Source of the DNA: VRUE01 sp963812335
GTDB lineage: Bacteria > Actinomycetota > Thermoleophilia > Solirubrobacterales > 70-9
Length of the DNA: 64,000 bases
Direction of reading: 5' to 3'
Assembly (NCBI GenBank): GCA_963812335.1
Contig: CAWEUU010000004.1
Location: forward strand, 620,001-684,000
Within the stretch, counting starts at the first letter, position 1; each line of letters starts with the position of its first letter. Of the stretch, positions 26,517-35,262 are shown in pieces. The translations under genes were made by a program, and so were the position numbers. The notes beneath the pieces are model-generated. The model worked only from the letters and a program-made list of their open reading frames with translations, was not told the origin of the DNA and ran no database searches.

Positions 26517-26780
26517 GTGAACTCCAGGCAGCTCTATCGGATGCGGGCGCCGGCCTCGGGCCGCGAGGCCCTGGCCGAGGCCGAGCCCGGCTCGGTCTAC
26601 GTTGACCGCGAGACCGGCGAGGAGATGGCGCCGGTGGCGCGAGTGCTGCCGCTCGCCCCCTCCAACTCGTCACTGCCGCGCACGCCGGAGAACCTGCGCG
26701 CCTGCCGTCGCTGCGACCAGCTGATCGGCCTCGATGTCAGCGACTGCCCGTACTGCGGGCTGCGCCAGGAAGCCGTCTAG
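26517..26780 (+). CDS. Small zinc-ribbon-like protein, unknown
   Basis: An 87-residue protein starting GTG at 26517, divergent from the glycosyltransferase (32 bases between starts). The C-terminal part has two CxxC pairs, CRRC and CPYC, spaced as in a zinc ribbon (CRRCDQLIGLDVSDCPYCG), and ends LRQEAV. The N-terminal half is polar with no clear fold. It may be a small metal-binding regulator or structural protein; nothing more specific can be said. The gene ends against the convergent gene at 26777 with a four-base overlap. Confidence 0.65.
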   Translation: MNSRQLYRMRAPASGREALAEAEPGSVYVDRETGEEMAPVARVLPLAPSNSSLPRTPENLRACRRCDQLIGLDVSDCPYCGLRQEAV

Positions 26781-27541
26781 GGCTTCTTGACGACCGTCGC
26801 GGTGTAGAGAAGCCGCGCGTTTGAGTAGTAGCAGCCGTAGGTCTTCGTCTTGCGCACGCCCTGCTGCGGGTGACCGCCCTGGATGTCCTCCTTGGACGAG
26901 CACTGCTTGGGCCGGCGACTGCCGCGCCAGGTGTTGTTGTCTCCGACGTTGAAGGCGAACATCGGCGCCCAGGTGGGGATCGTCAGCGCGACGATCTGCC
27001 CCCGTAGGACAGTGAGCGGGTGCTCGAGCGCGAAGACGGGCGTGCTGCCGAAATAGCGGTTGAGCATTTGCAGCGGGCTCTGCCGGACCAGCGTGTAGCG
27101 GGGCGGCTTCGAGCCCTTGACCGGGCGCAGGACACCGATCCGCGCCCTCGAGGGCTTGCCGAGAAATTCGTTGAAGAAACCGACCTCGTCGGTCATCTTC
27201 TTCGTGTCGCGGCGCGAGGGCCGCGCCAGGGTGATCGACCAGGCGACGATCTTGCCGTCGAAGGGAACCTCGTAGGGACGCGGCACGCCGCCGGCGATCG
27301 CCTGGAAGCCGGTCACGTGACCCTCGACCCGACAGGGCACGACCTCGACGTTGTTGACGATCTTGCCCGGGCACGAAGGGCGCGGGGTCGAGTCGGTCTT
27401 ACCCAGCACCACGACGCGCAACGGAGCGGAGTCCGCGGGCCCGGGCCAGACCGCGATGACTAGCAGCGCCAGCGCGCAGGCGAAGCCCAGCGCGATCCAG
27501 GCGCGGCTGCGGGGCGGTTGGTTTTCTGCTGCTCCAGCCAT
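26777..27541 (-). CDS. Secreted or membrane-anchored hypothetical protein
   Basis: A 254-residue protein with a short polar start, one hydrophobic segment (about 14-31, AWIALGFACALALLVIAVW) and then an extracytoplasmic domain beginning PLRVVVLGKTDSTPRPSCPG. Four cysteines in that domain may form disulfides. The globular part has a beta-rich look (VEGHVTGFQAIAGGVPRPYEVPFDGKIVAW) with no motif I can name. Start ATG at 27541 is chosen because residues before it are not hydrophobic or conserved-looking. Probably membrane-anchored; function unknown. Confidence 0.65.
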   Translation of the reverse strand: MAGAAENQPPRSRAWIALGFACALALLVIAVWPGPADSAPLRVVVLGKTDSTPRPSCPGKIVNNVEVVPCRVEGHVTGFQAIAGGVPRPYEVPFDGKIVAWSITLARPSRRDTKKMTDEVGFFNEFLGKPSRARIGVLRPVKGSKPPRYTLVRQSPLQMLNRYFGSTPVFALEHPLTVLRGQIVALTIPTWAPMFAFNVGDNNTWRGSRRPKQCSSKEDIQGGHPQQGVRKTKTYGCYYSNARLLYTATVVKKP

Positions 27542-27692
27542 GTCTCCAGGGGAAACCCGGGCCTGCGGCCAGGGTTGCGGCCCAGGATTCTGCCGTTCGC
27601 GGTCAGCCGGCGCTGTCCTCCGGCCGCAACTGCACGATCGCGGCCAGCGGCGATTTGGCCAGGCAGCCAATCGTCTAGGGTTGCCTGCCGAG

Positions 27693-27893
27693 ATGGAGGG
27701 CGCGACTCAAACGGACCAGTTCATCGCGGGTGGCCTCGCCGCGCTCGGGATCGAGGCCGACGAGGTCGACCTGGCCGTGATCGCCGCCGTCCACCAGCTG
27801 CTCTGGCCTCCGATCGTCGAGCTGCTCGCACTCGACACCGCGGGTATCGAGCCGGAGCCCTGCCCGGATATGTCGAAGGCGCCCGGTGAGTAG
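27693..27893 (+). CDS. Small partner protein of the downstream amidase (GatC/AtzG-like arrangement)
   Basis: A 66-residue acidic helical protein (IAGGLAALGIEADEVDLAVIAAV) whose last eight bases overlap the amidase GTG start. Small helical proteins preceding an amidase-signature enzyme are known partners: GatC with GatA, and AtzG with AtzE. The sequence shares the general pattern of the latter (a short helix-turn-helix with ALGI and an acidic turn), but similarity is weak, so the pairing is inferred from overlap, size and helix content. Confidence 0.5.
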   Translation: MEGATQTDQFIAGGLAALGIEADEVDLAVIAAVHQLLWPPIVELLALDTAGIEPEPCPDMSKAPGE

Positions 27894-29262
27894 CGGCGAC
27901 CCCCTCGACCTCGGCCTGCGCGCCCAGGCCGAGGCGATCGAGGCCGGCGAGGTCAATCCGAACGGGCTGCTCGACGCCGTCCTTGCCCGGATCGAGCAGC
28001 GCAACCCGGCGCTCAACGCCGTGGTCGAGACCTTCCCCGAGCGCTCACGCGAGATGCTCTCCGCCGCGCCGCCCGGCCCGCTGCACGGGGTGCCGCTCGT
28101 GATCAAGGACGAGTGGCCGCTGCCCTGGCGTGCGCAGCGTTTCGGCGCCGCCGAGCTGACCGTGCCGACCGCGCCGCAGGAGTCCGGCCCCTACCGCGTC
28201 CTGCGCGACGCCGGCGCGACGATCATCGGCGTCGGCAACATGCACGAGCTCGGCGCCGGCAGCACCGGCGCCACCTCCTACTACGGCCCGGCGCACAATC
28301 CGTGGGACGCCGAGCGCTGCCCCGGCGGCTCCTCGAGCGGCCCTGCCGCCTCGGTTGCCGGCGGGCTCGTCGCCGCCGCCGTCGGCGCCGACGGGCTCGG
28401 CTCGGTGCGCTTCCCCGCCGCCTACTGCGGTCTCACCGGCCTCAAGCCGACCTTCGGCCGCGCGGCGATGGAGGGCCATCACATGGCGCCGACGACGAGC
28501 CTGATCGTCTCCGGGCCGCTCTGCGCCGACGCCGGCGACTGCCGGCTGCTGGGCTCGGTCCTCTGCGGCGAAGAGCTGGCGGCCGGCGATGCCGACGGGC
28601 TGCGCATCGGCGTTGTCCGCGACTCGGTCTCCGAGGACGTCACCCCGGACGTGCGGGGAGCCTGCGAGGGGGCGATCGAGGCGCTGCGCGGCGAGACCGG
28701 CGGCGAGGTGCGGGAGATCGAGCTGCCCGACCTCGAGGTCGCCGCCGTCGCCGCGATCCTGATCATCAATTCGGAGAGCATGGGCGGGACGACGCCGCAG
28801 CAGCTCAACGAGCTGCATCCCGAGCTCAGCCCGGTCGCGCGCGGGACGCTCAAGTACCGGATGCTGCTGCCGGCGGCCGCGACGGTCCAGGCGACGCGGG
28901 TGCGGGCGATGATGCGCCGCCGCCTCGCCACCCTGTTCGAGGACGTCGACGTGATCGCCTGGCCGACGATCCCGGCCCCGGCGCCGCCGCTGGATGCGCC
29001 GGTGGTCGATCTGCCATCCGGTCCGACGGTCGCCGACCAGGCCAACGTGCGTGGCGGGGCGCTCGCCAACATGACCGGGATCCCCGCGATCAGCATGCCG
29101 GTCGGGCTCAGCGACGGGCTCCCGGTCGCGCTGCAGCTGCAGGCCGCCTGGGGCGCGGATGCGCTCCTGCTCGACGCCGCCGAGGCGCTGGAGCGGGCCA
29201 ATGGGCGGCGCTGGGTCGAGGCGCGGCCGCCGCTTGCGGAAGCCACGCCGGCGGAGGCCTGA
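27886..29262 (+). CDS. Amidase-signature family hydrolase
   Basis: A 458-residue amidase-signature enzyme. The Ser-cisSer-Lys triad is visible: Lys74 (PLVIKDEW), Ser149 in CPGGSSSGPAAS and nucleophile Ser173 in GLGSVRFPAAYCG. It hydrolyses a carboxamide or related C-N bond; the substrate is unknown. It is probably not the GatA subunit of the tRNA amidotransferase, since no gatB or canonical gatC is adjacent. The GTG start overlaps the small upstream gene, and the stop is immediately followed by the GTG of the ABC ATPase gene. Confidence 0.85.
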   Translation: MSSGDPLDLGLRAQAEAIEAGEVNPNGLLDAVLARIEQRNPALNAVVETFPERSREMLSAAPPGPLHGVPLVIKDEWPLPWRAQRFGAAELTVPTAPQESGPYRVLRDAGATIIGVGNMHELGAGSTGATSYYGPAHNPWDAERCPGGSSSGPAASVAGGLVAAAVGADGLGSVRFPAAYCGLTGLKPTFGRAAMEGHHMAPTTSLIVSGPLCADAGDCRLLGSVLCGEELAAGDADGLRIGVVRDSVSEDVTPDVRGACEGAIEALRGETGGEVREIELPDLEVAAVAAILIINSESMGGTTPQQLNELHPELSPVARGTLKYRMLLPAAATVQATRVRAMMRRRLATLFEDVDVIAWPTIPAPAPPLDAPVVDLPSGPTVADQANVRGGALANMTGIPAISMPVGLSDGLPVALQLQAAWGADALLLDAAEALERANGRRWVEARPPLAEATPAEA

Positions 29263-30229
<967 letters not shown>

Positions 30230-30237
<8 letters not shown>

Positions 30238-31072
30238 AGAATCGGTTATGGATAGGCATCTTCTCCCGCGGTCGGAAGTAGCCGGGCACAGCGACGTGCG
30301 CACCAACCTGCGCGTCGTGCAGGCGCTCGGCCTGCGTTCGATCCGCCAGACCTTCCGCCGCCCGCAGCTGATGGCGCCGATCGTCATCTTCCCGACCCTG
30401 CTGCTGGCGATCCAGACCGGCGGCGCCGCCGGCGCCGTCGGCCTGCCGGGCTTCCCGCCGGTGCAGAGCTTCCTCCAGTTCATGCTCGCCGGGGCGATGA
30501 TGCAGTCGCTGATGCTGGCCGGCAACAGCGGCGGGATCGCGCTCGCGGTCGACATCGAGATGGGCTTCACCGACCGCCTCTTCGCGGCGCCGATCTCGCG
30601 CTACACGATCGTCCTCGGCCGCCTTGCCGGAACCGCCGCGCTGGGCTTGCTCTCGGCGCTCTGGTTCCTCGCGATCGGGCTGATCTTCGGCGCCACGATC
30701 GAAGGCGGCGTGCCGGGCGCCCTGCTGGCGATCGTCCTGGTCACGGTGACGGCGATGGCCGTCGGCGGGATCGGCGCCGCGATCGCCCTGCGCACCGGCA
30801 GCGCCAGCGTCGTCCAGGGCCTCTTCCCACTGGTGCTGGTCGTGCTCTTCCTCTCCTCGGCCTTCTTCCCGGTCAACCTGATGATCGAGCCGGCGCGGAC
30901 GATCGCCGAATACAACCCGCTCAGCTTCATCGCAGAAGGAGTGCGCGAGCCGATCATCGCCGGCATCGACGCCACCGACACGGCCGAGGCGCTGCTCGCG
31001 ATCGCGGCCATCGTCGCCCTCGGGCTCGTGCTCAGCGCGCGGGCGCTGCGCCACCGGCTGCGGGTGGGCTGA
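30230..31072 (+). CDS. ABC-2 type permease 1
   Basis: A 280-residue, six-helix permease of the ABC-2/DrrB type. The central region contains DIEMGFTDRLFAAPISRYTIVLGR, the conserved cytoplasmic coupling segment, and the late PARTIAEYNPLSFIAEGVR motif. GTG at 30230 overlaps the ATPase gene by eight bases; an ATG at 30248 is an alternative. It pairs with the second permease at 31072 to form the membrane channel. Confidence 0.9.
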
Positions 31073-31872
31073 TGGAGGCGGCGAGCGCAACTGCAGAGAT
31101 CCCGGCCTGGCGCGCCAATCTGGCGACGATCGCCGCCCTGATGGCCCGCGCCAAGAACGAGATCCTGCGCGTGCCCGGAGCGGCGATACCCGGCGTGCTG
31201 GCGCCGACGATCTTCTTCCTCGGCCTCAACGGGGTCTTCGGCGCGCTGACCCAGCTGCGCGGCTTCGAAGTCGGCGCCTACGAGAGCTTCATCGTCCCGG
31301 TCAGCATGCTGCAGGGCGCCGGCTTCACCGGCGCCGCGGCCGGCGTCAACCTCGCCCGCGACATCGAGCAGGGCTGGCTCGACAGGCTGCTCGTCTCGCC
31401 CGCGCCACGTTGGGTCCTGCTCGCCGGCACGGTTCTCGCCGCCAGCCTGCGGGCACTGATTCCGGCGACCTTCGTGCTCGCGATCGCGCTGCCGCTCGGC
31501 GCCGGCTGGCCGGGGATCGACGGGCTGCTCGTCACCTACCTGATGGTCGCCGCGATGGCTGCCGTCGCCGCCTGCTGGGGCTCGATGCTGGCGCTGCGCT
31601 TCAAGAGCCAGTCGGCGGCGCCGCTGATGCAGTCGGGAATGATGGCGTTGATCCTGCTGACCACCGCCTACGCGCCGCTGGCCCTGCTGCAGCCGTGGCT
31701 TGCCGACGTCGCCGAAGCCAACCCGGTCACCGAAGTGGTCGAAGCAGCCCGCCAGGGATTCGTCGGCGGTGTCAGCTGGGCCGGGACCTGGCCCGGGCTC
31801 GTCGCCCTGCTCGCCCTGCTCGCAGTGCTCGGCGCGCTCGCCCTACGCGAAATGCGCCGAACGAACGCCTGA
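31072..31872 (+). CDS. ABC-2 type permease 2
   Basis: A 266-residue ABC-2 permease parallel to the one before it: DIEQGWLDRLLVSPAPRWVLLAG is the coupling segment and VAEANPVTEVVEAARQGF the late motif. Six helices are evident. Its ATG shares a base with the TGA of permease 1 (TGATG), so the three genes form one translationally coupled exporter. It ends two bases before the convergent infA stop. Confidence 0.9.
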   Translation: MEAASATAEIPAWRANLATIAALMARAKNEILRVPGAAIPGVLAPTIFFLGLNGVFGALTQLRGFEVGAYESFIVPVSMLQGAGFTGAAAGVNLARDIEQGWLDRLLVSPAPRWVLLAGTVLAASLRALIPATFVLAIALPLGAGWPGIDGLLVTYLMVAAMAAVAACWGSMLALRFKSQSAAPLMQSGMMALILLTTAYAPLALLQPWLADVAEANPVTEVVEAARQGFVGGVSWAGTWPGLVALLALLAVLGALALREMRRTNA

Positions 31873-31874
31873 GG

Positions 31875-32093
31875 CTATTTGTAGCGGTAGGTGATGCGGC
31901 CGCGGTCGAGGTCATACGGCGAAAGCTCGATCTTCACCCGGTCGCCCGGCAGGATGCGGATGTAGTGGCGGCGCATCTTGCCCGAGATGTGGCCGAGGAC
32001 CTCGTGTTCGTTGTCGAGTTTGACGCGGAACATCGTGTTGGGGAGGGCCTCGGTGATCTCGCCCTCCATCTCGATCTTCTCCTCTTTGCCCAT
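31875..32093 (-). CDS. infA: Translation initiation factor IF-1
   Basis: A 72-residue OB-fold protein, exactly the family length. Conserved segments are EGEITEALPNTMFRVKLDN and ISGKMRRHYIRILPGDRVKIELSPYDL ending RITYRYK. ATG at 32093 is chosen over an upstream GTG because it gives the universal MxKEEKIEMEG start. Unusually it is not beside the rpsM/rpsK/rpoA cluster where actinobacterial infA often lies, but follows the tRNA nucleotidyltransferase-like gene. Confidence 0.95.
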   Translation of the reverse strand: MGKEEKIEMEGEITEALPNTMFRVKLDNEHEVLGHISGKMRRHYIRILPGDRVKIELSPYDLDRGRITYRYK

Positions 32094-32121
32094 GCGGCGG
32101 GGAGCGTACCTGACACCCAAT

Positions 32122-33543
32122 TCAACCGCGCAGCGCCCGCGCCCGCTGCAGAGCCTCTTCCGGCGTGCTCACCTCGCCCGCGTACTGGGCGGCCTCGAGC
32201 TCGGCCAGCAGGTCGCCGAGCTCCGGTCCCGGCGCGATGCCCAGCCGCTCGGCCAGCTCGCCGCCGCGCAGCAGCGGCTCGGGCGGACCCTCGCGGCGCC
32301 AGTCGAGCGCCGCCGCCAGCATCGTCCGGGCGAGGTCGAGGTGGGCCTCGATCGCCTCGTCGGTGGCAAAGGGGCCACTGCCGCGGGCCGAAAGCCGATC
32401 GGCGACTGTGAGCAGGGTGACATCAGCGGAGACCGGCTCGGTCACACGCAGGTACTCGTGCACCCGCCGCGGCGGCAGCGGCGCCTCGTGGACCATGAAG
32501 CCGAGCCGCAGGTGATGCCTGGTCAAGGCCTGCAGGTGGCGGGTCAGCTTGCCCCCGGCGCGCAGCCGGCGGCAGATCCCGGCGACGATCTCGGCGCCGG
32601 TGCCGTCGTGGCCGATGAAGGTCACGTGGCCATCGTGTTCCCCCTTCGTCGCCGGCTTGCCGATGTCGTGCAGCAGCGCGCCGAAGCGCAGTGCCGTGCC
32701 GTGGGTCATCTCCTCGGCCAGAGGCTCCTCCAGCAGCGCCCGCGTCTCGGCGGCACGCTCGCCGGCGAAACGCTCCAGATCGGACTCGACCGCGAGCGTC
32801 TGTTCGAGCACGGCGAGCGTGTGGCCGAAGACATCGAGGTGATGATTGGGGCCCTGCTCGACTCCGCGCAGCGCCTCCAGCTCGGGCAGGACGACGGCGG
32901 TCAGCCCGAGCTCGTCGAGCAGCGCCAAGCCGCGCAGCGGGTGGGGACCGCCGAGCAGGCGACGCAGCTCTGCCAGTTGCCGCTCTCCGGCCGGCTCGGC
33001 GGCGCGACCGGCCCGCGAACGGGCAAGGGCAACCGTGCCGGGGTCGATCTGCAGCTCGAGCTCGGCGGCGATCCGGGCGGCGCGCAGCAAGCGCAGCGGG
33101 TCGGCGTCGAAGCTGTCCTCGGCGACGGCGCGCAGGAGGCGCCGCTGCAGGTCCTCGATGCCGCCGCGGGGGTCGATCGGCTCGCCGCCGGCAAGCGGCA
33201 CCGCGACCGCCCCGAGGGTGAAGTCGCGGCCGGCCAGGTCGGACTCGATCGTCTCCCCGCGCAATGCCGTCGCGTCGAGCTGCCAACTGCGGTCGCGGGC
33301 GGCGGCGCGCCAGGTCGCGAACTCAGCCGAAAGCTCGAAGACATGCCCGTCTCCCGCCTCGGCGACGGCCCTCGCGACCCGCGCCGGGTCGCCGCCGACG
33401 GCGAGATCGAGGTCGGTCACCTCGCGCTCGAGCAGCGCATCGCGAACCGCCCCGCCCACGATCCAGACGCCGTCCTCCCCCTGTAGCGCGCCCCGGGCGA
33501 GGCCGACCAACGGCGCCGCGTCCAGTCTGGCGCCGAGGGTCAC
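32122..33543 (-). CDS. tRNA nucleotidyltransferase / poly(A) polymerase family protein with HD domain
   Basis: A 473-residue protein. The nucleotidyltransferase head has VGGAVRD at 29-35 and the metal-binding pair Asp44-Leu-Asp46 (TDLDLAV), the RDFTLGAVAV segment follows, and an HD phosphohydrolase domain carries His292-Asp293 (LLHDIGKPATKGEHDGH). This is the layout of CCA-adding enzymes with HD domains; poly(A) polymerases look similar. It adds or repairs the CCA end of tRNAs, or a part of it. Its start overlaps the stop of alr by four bases. Confidence 0.87.
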   Translation of the reverse strand: MTLGARLDAAPLVGLARGALQGEDGVWIVGGAVRDALLEREVTDLDLAVGGDPARVARAVAEAGDGHVFELSAEFATWRAAARDRSWQLDATALRGETIESDLAGRDFTLGAVAVPLAGGEPIDPRGGIEDLQRRLLRAVAEDSFDADPLRLLRAARIAAELELQIDPGTVALARSRAGRAAEPAGERQLAELRRLLGGPHPLRGLALLDELGLTAVVLPELEALRGVEQGPNHHLDVFGHTLAVLEQTLAVESDLERFAGERAAETRALLEEPLAEEMTHGTALRFGALLHDIGKPATKGEHDGHVTFIGHDGTGAEIVAGICRRLRAGGKLTRHLQALTRHHLRLGFMVHEAPLPPRRVHEYLRVTEPVSADVTLLTVADRLSARGSGPFATDEAIEAHLDLARTMLAAALDWRREGPPEPLLRGGELAERLGIAPGPELGDLLAELEAAQYAGEVSTPEEALQRARALRG

Positions 33544-34643
33544 CCCGCCACCCTGGGAACGCGGGCGGAGATCCCGCAGGTGACCTCGTAGTTGATCGTG
33601 TCCAGCCGCCGCGCGACCTCCTCGGCGAGGATCGCCTCCCCGCCCTGGGCGCCGATCAGCACCGCCTCGGCACCGGGCTCGACGTCGGTCTCGGGGCCGA
33701 GGTCGACGGTGACGTTGTCCATCGAGACGGTGCCGACGAGTGGGAAGCGGCGACCGTCGATCAGCACCTCGGCGTTGTTGGAGAGCCCGCGGCGCACGCC
33801 GTCGCCGTAGCCAAGCGGCAGGACCCCGACCTGGGTCGCCCGCGCCGCCCGCCAGGTCTGCCCGTAGCCGGCGCTGTCGCCGGGCTCGAAAGGCTTCACG
33901 TCGGCGACGTAGGAGCGCAGCGCGAGCGCTGGGCGCAGGCCACGCTCGGCCGGATTTCCCTGGAAGGGGTCAAGCCCGTACACGGCGACCCCGCAGCGGG
34001 CCATGTCGAAGTGGGCACGGGGCTCACGGAAGACTGCAGCGCTGTTGGCGGCGTGGACCGTGAGCTGTGGCATCTCCCGCTTTGCCGCCGCGGCGACCGC
34101 GGCAAAGCGCCCGAGCTGCGCCTCGAAGAACTCCGAATCGGGCTCGTCGGCGGTCGCGAAGTGGGTCCAGACACCGGCCGGCTCGAGATCGGGGCTCTCG
34201 GCGCAGGCGCGCAGCAGCGCCAGCACCTCCTCGCCGTCGGGATTGCCGAGCCTGCCCATCCCGCTGTCGTGCTTGACGTGCACGCGGGCCGGGCGGCCGT
34301 GGGCGCGGGCTCGTTCGGCGACCAGGTCGAGGAAGCCAAGACGCCAGGCTGCGACATCCGAGCCCGCCTCCAGCGCCGTGTCGAGCTCGTCTGGGGCCAG
34401 CGCTCCCATCGTCAGCAGGGGCACGTGGGCGAGGCGGCGGCCGATCCGCTCCGCCTCGCTCGCCGTCGCTACCGCAAGCCGGGTGGCGCCGCCGGCGAGG
34501 GCCGCCTCGGCGCAGGCGGTGTCGCCGTGGCCATAGCCGTCGGCCTTGACCACCGCGCACAGCTCCGCCTCGCCCAGCTCGGATTTGAGCCGCGCGCAGT
34601 TGTCGCGCACGGCGTCGTGCTCGATCCGGGCAACCGCCCGCAC
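33540..34643 (-). CDS. alr: Alanine racemase
   Basis: A 367-residue PLP enzyme of normal length. PLP-binding Lys33 lies in AVVKADGYGHG and the second catalytic tyrosine in DSAGYGQTWRA; the C-terminal beta domain contains GTVSMDNVTVDL. It converts L- to D-alanine for peptidoglycan. It sits three bases after the CBS gene and is overlapped by the nucleotidyltransferase gene, in a run that begins with NAD(P)HX repair, a common actinobacterial arrangement (nnr-alr). Confidence 0.95.
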   Translation of the reverse strand: MRAVARIEHDAVRDNCARLKSELGEAELCAVVKADGYGHGDTACAEAALAGGATRLAVATASEAERIGRRLAHVPLLTMGALAPDELDTALEAGSDVAAWRLGFLDLVAERARAHGRPARVHVKHDSGMGRLGNPDGEEVLALLRACAESPDLEPAGVWTHFATADEPDSEFFEAQLGRFAAVAAAAKREMPQLTVHAANSAAVFREPRAHFDMARCGVAVYGLDPFQGNPAERGLRPALALRSYVADVKPFEPGDSAGYGQTWRAARATQVGVLPLGYGDGVRRGLSNNAEVLIDGRRFPLVGTVSMDNVTVDLGPETDVEPGAEAVLIGAQGGEAILAEEVARRLDTINYEVTCGISARVPRVAG

Positions 34644-34646
34644 GCT

Positions 34647-35108
34647 CTACTCCTCGACGAGCGCGGCCAGCGCGTCGGCCCGCGTGACCATGCCGGCGAA
34701 GCGGCCCTCGTCGTCGACCACGGGAAGGTGGTTGTGGTGCTTCTCGGCGATCCTCCGCGCCACCGTCTCGGCGCTGGAGTAGTCGTTGACAACCACCGGG
34801 TCGGCGCTCATCAACTCCGAGACCTTGGTGGCGAAGGCCTTGTCGAGCCGCTCCTCAAAGCCCTTCATCGAGCCGACGAAGACGACACCGCCCATGATGT
34901 TGAGGTAGTGGGGCAGGTGCAGGTCCGATTCCTCGTCACTGAGCACGAGGTCGGACTCGCTGACGATCCCGACCACCCTGCGGTCCTCGTCGACGACCGG
35001 GATCGCGCCCTTGTCGGTCTTCGCCAGCAGCTCGATCGCGCCGCGCGCGTCGGCCTCGGGCGAGACGCTCGGCACGGTGCTGTCCATGATCTCGGCGGCG
35101 GTCTTCAT
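34647..35108 (-). CDS. Two-CBS-domain protein
   Basis: A 153-residue protein of two CBS repeats: MKTAAEIMDSTVPSVSPEAD to RRVVGIVSESDLV, and KVSELMSADPVVVNDYSSAE to GRFAGMVTRADALAALVEE, separated by an insert (about 58-95) that carries an MGGVVFVGSMKGFEERL stretch. Adenine-nucleotide sensing is likely but unproven. It lies between the nnr gene and alr on the same strand, with the foldback element upstream. Confidence 0.88.
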   Translation of the reverse strand: MKTAAEIMDSTVPSVSPEADARGAIELLAKTDKGAIPVVDEDRRVVGIVSESDLVLSDEESDLHLPHYLNIMGGVVFVGSMKGFEERLDKAFATKVSELMSADPVVVNDYSSAETVARRIAEKHHNHLPVVDDEGRFAGMVTRADALAALVEE

Positions 35109-35129
35109 ACCGCGAGATTATTGGACAGA

Positions 35130-35262
35130 CCGGAATGGCGCCTGGGGGCGCAGGTGGCCAAGCAGGTCAAGGACGCAGGGAGGCCGAATAGCAGCGCTAT
35201 TTGGCCGACTGAGGACGCAGAGATGCGAAGCGCCACATGCGTCATCCAGGTGTCATTCCGGC
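35130..35262. repeat. Long imperfect foldback element at the 3' end of the NAD(P)HX repair gene
   Basis: The two ends are complementary: CCGGAATG..CCTGG..CGCA from 35130 against the reverse complement ending at 35262 (CATTCCGG at 35255-35262, CCAGG at 35246-35250). The centre is another hairpin, GGCCGAATAGC-AGC-GCTATTTGGCC (35183-35207), with one mismatch. Two direct GGACGCAG copies flank the centre. The stop codon of the NAD(P)HX repair gene (35242-35244) lies inside one arm. The remaining 130 bases hold no gene. It looks like a mobile foldback or structured element rather than a simple terminator. Confidence 0.65.

Noticed and set aside
27886..29262. Amidase as GatA of the Glu-tRNA(Gln) amidotransferase
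   Set aside because: No gatB nearby, the small upstream protein is not a canonical GatC, and the sequence has the general amidase layout.
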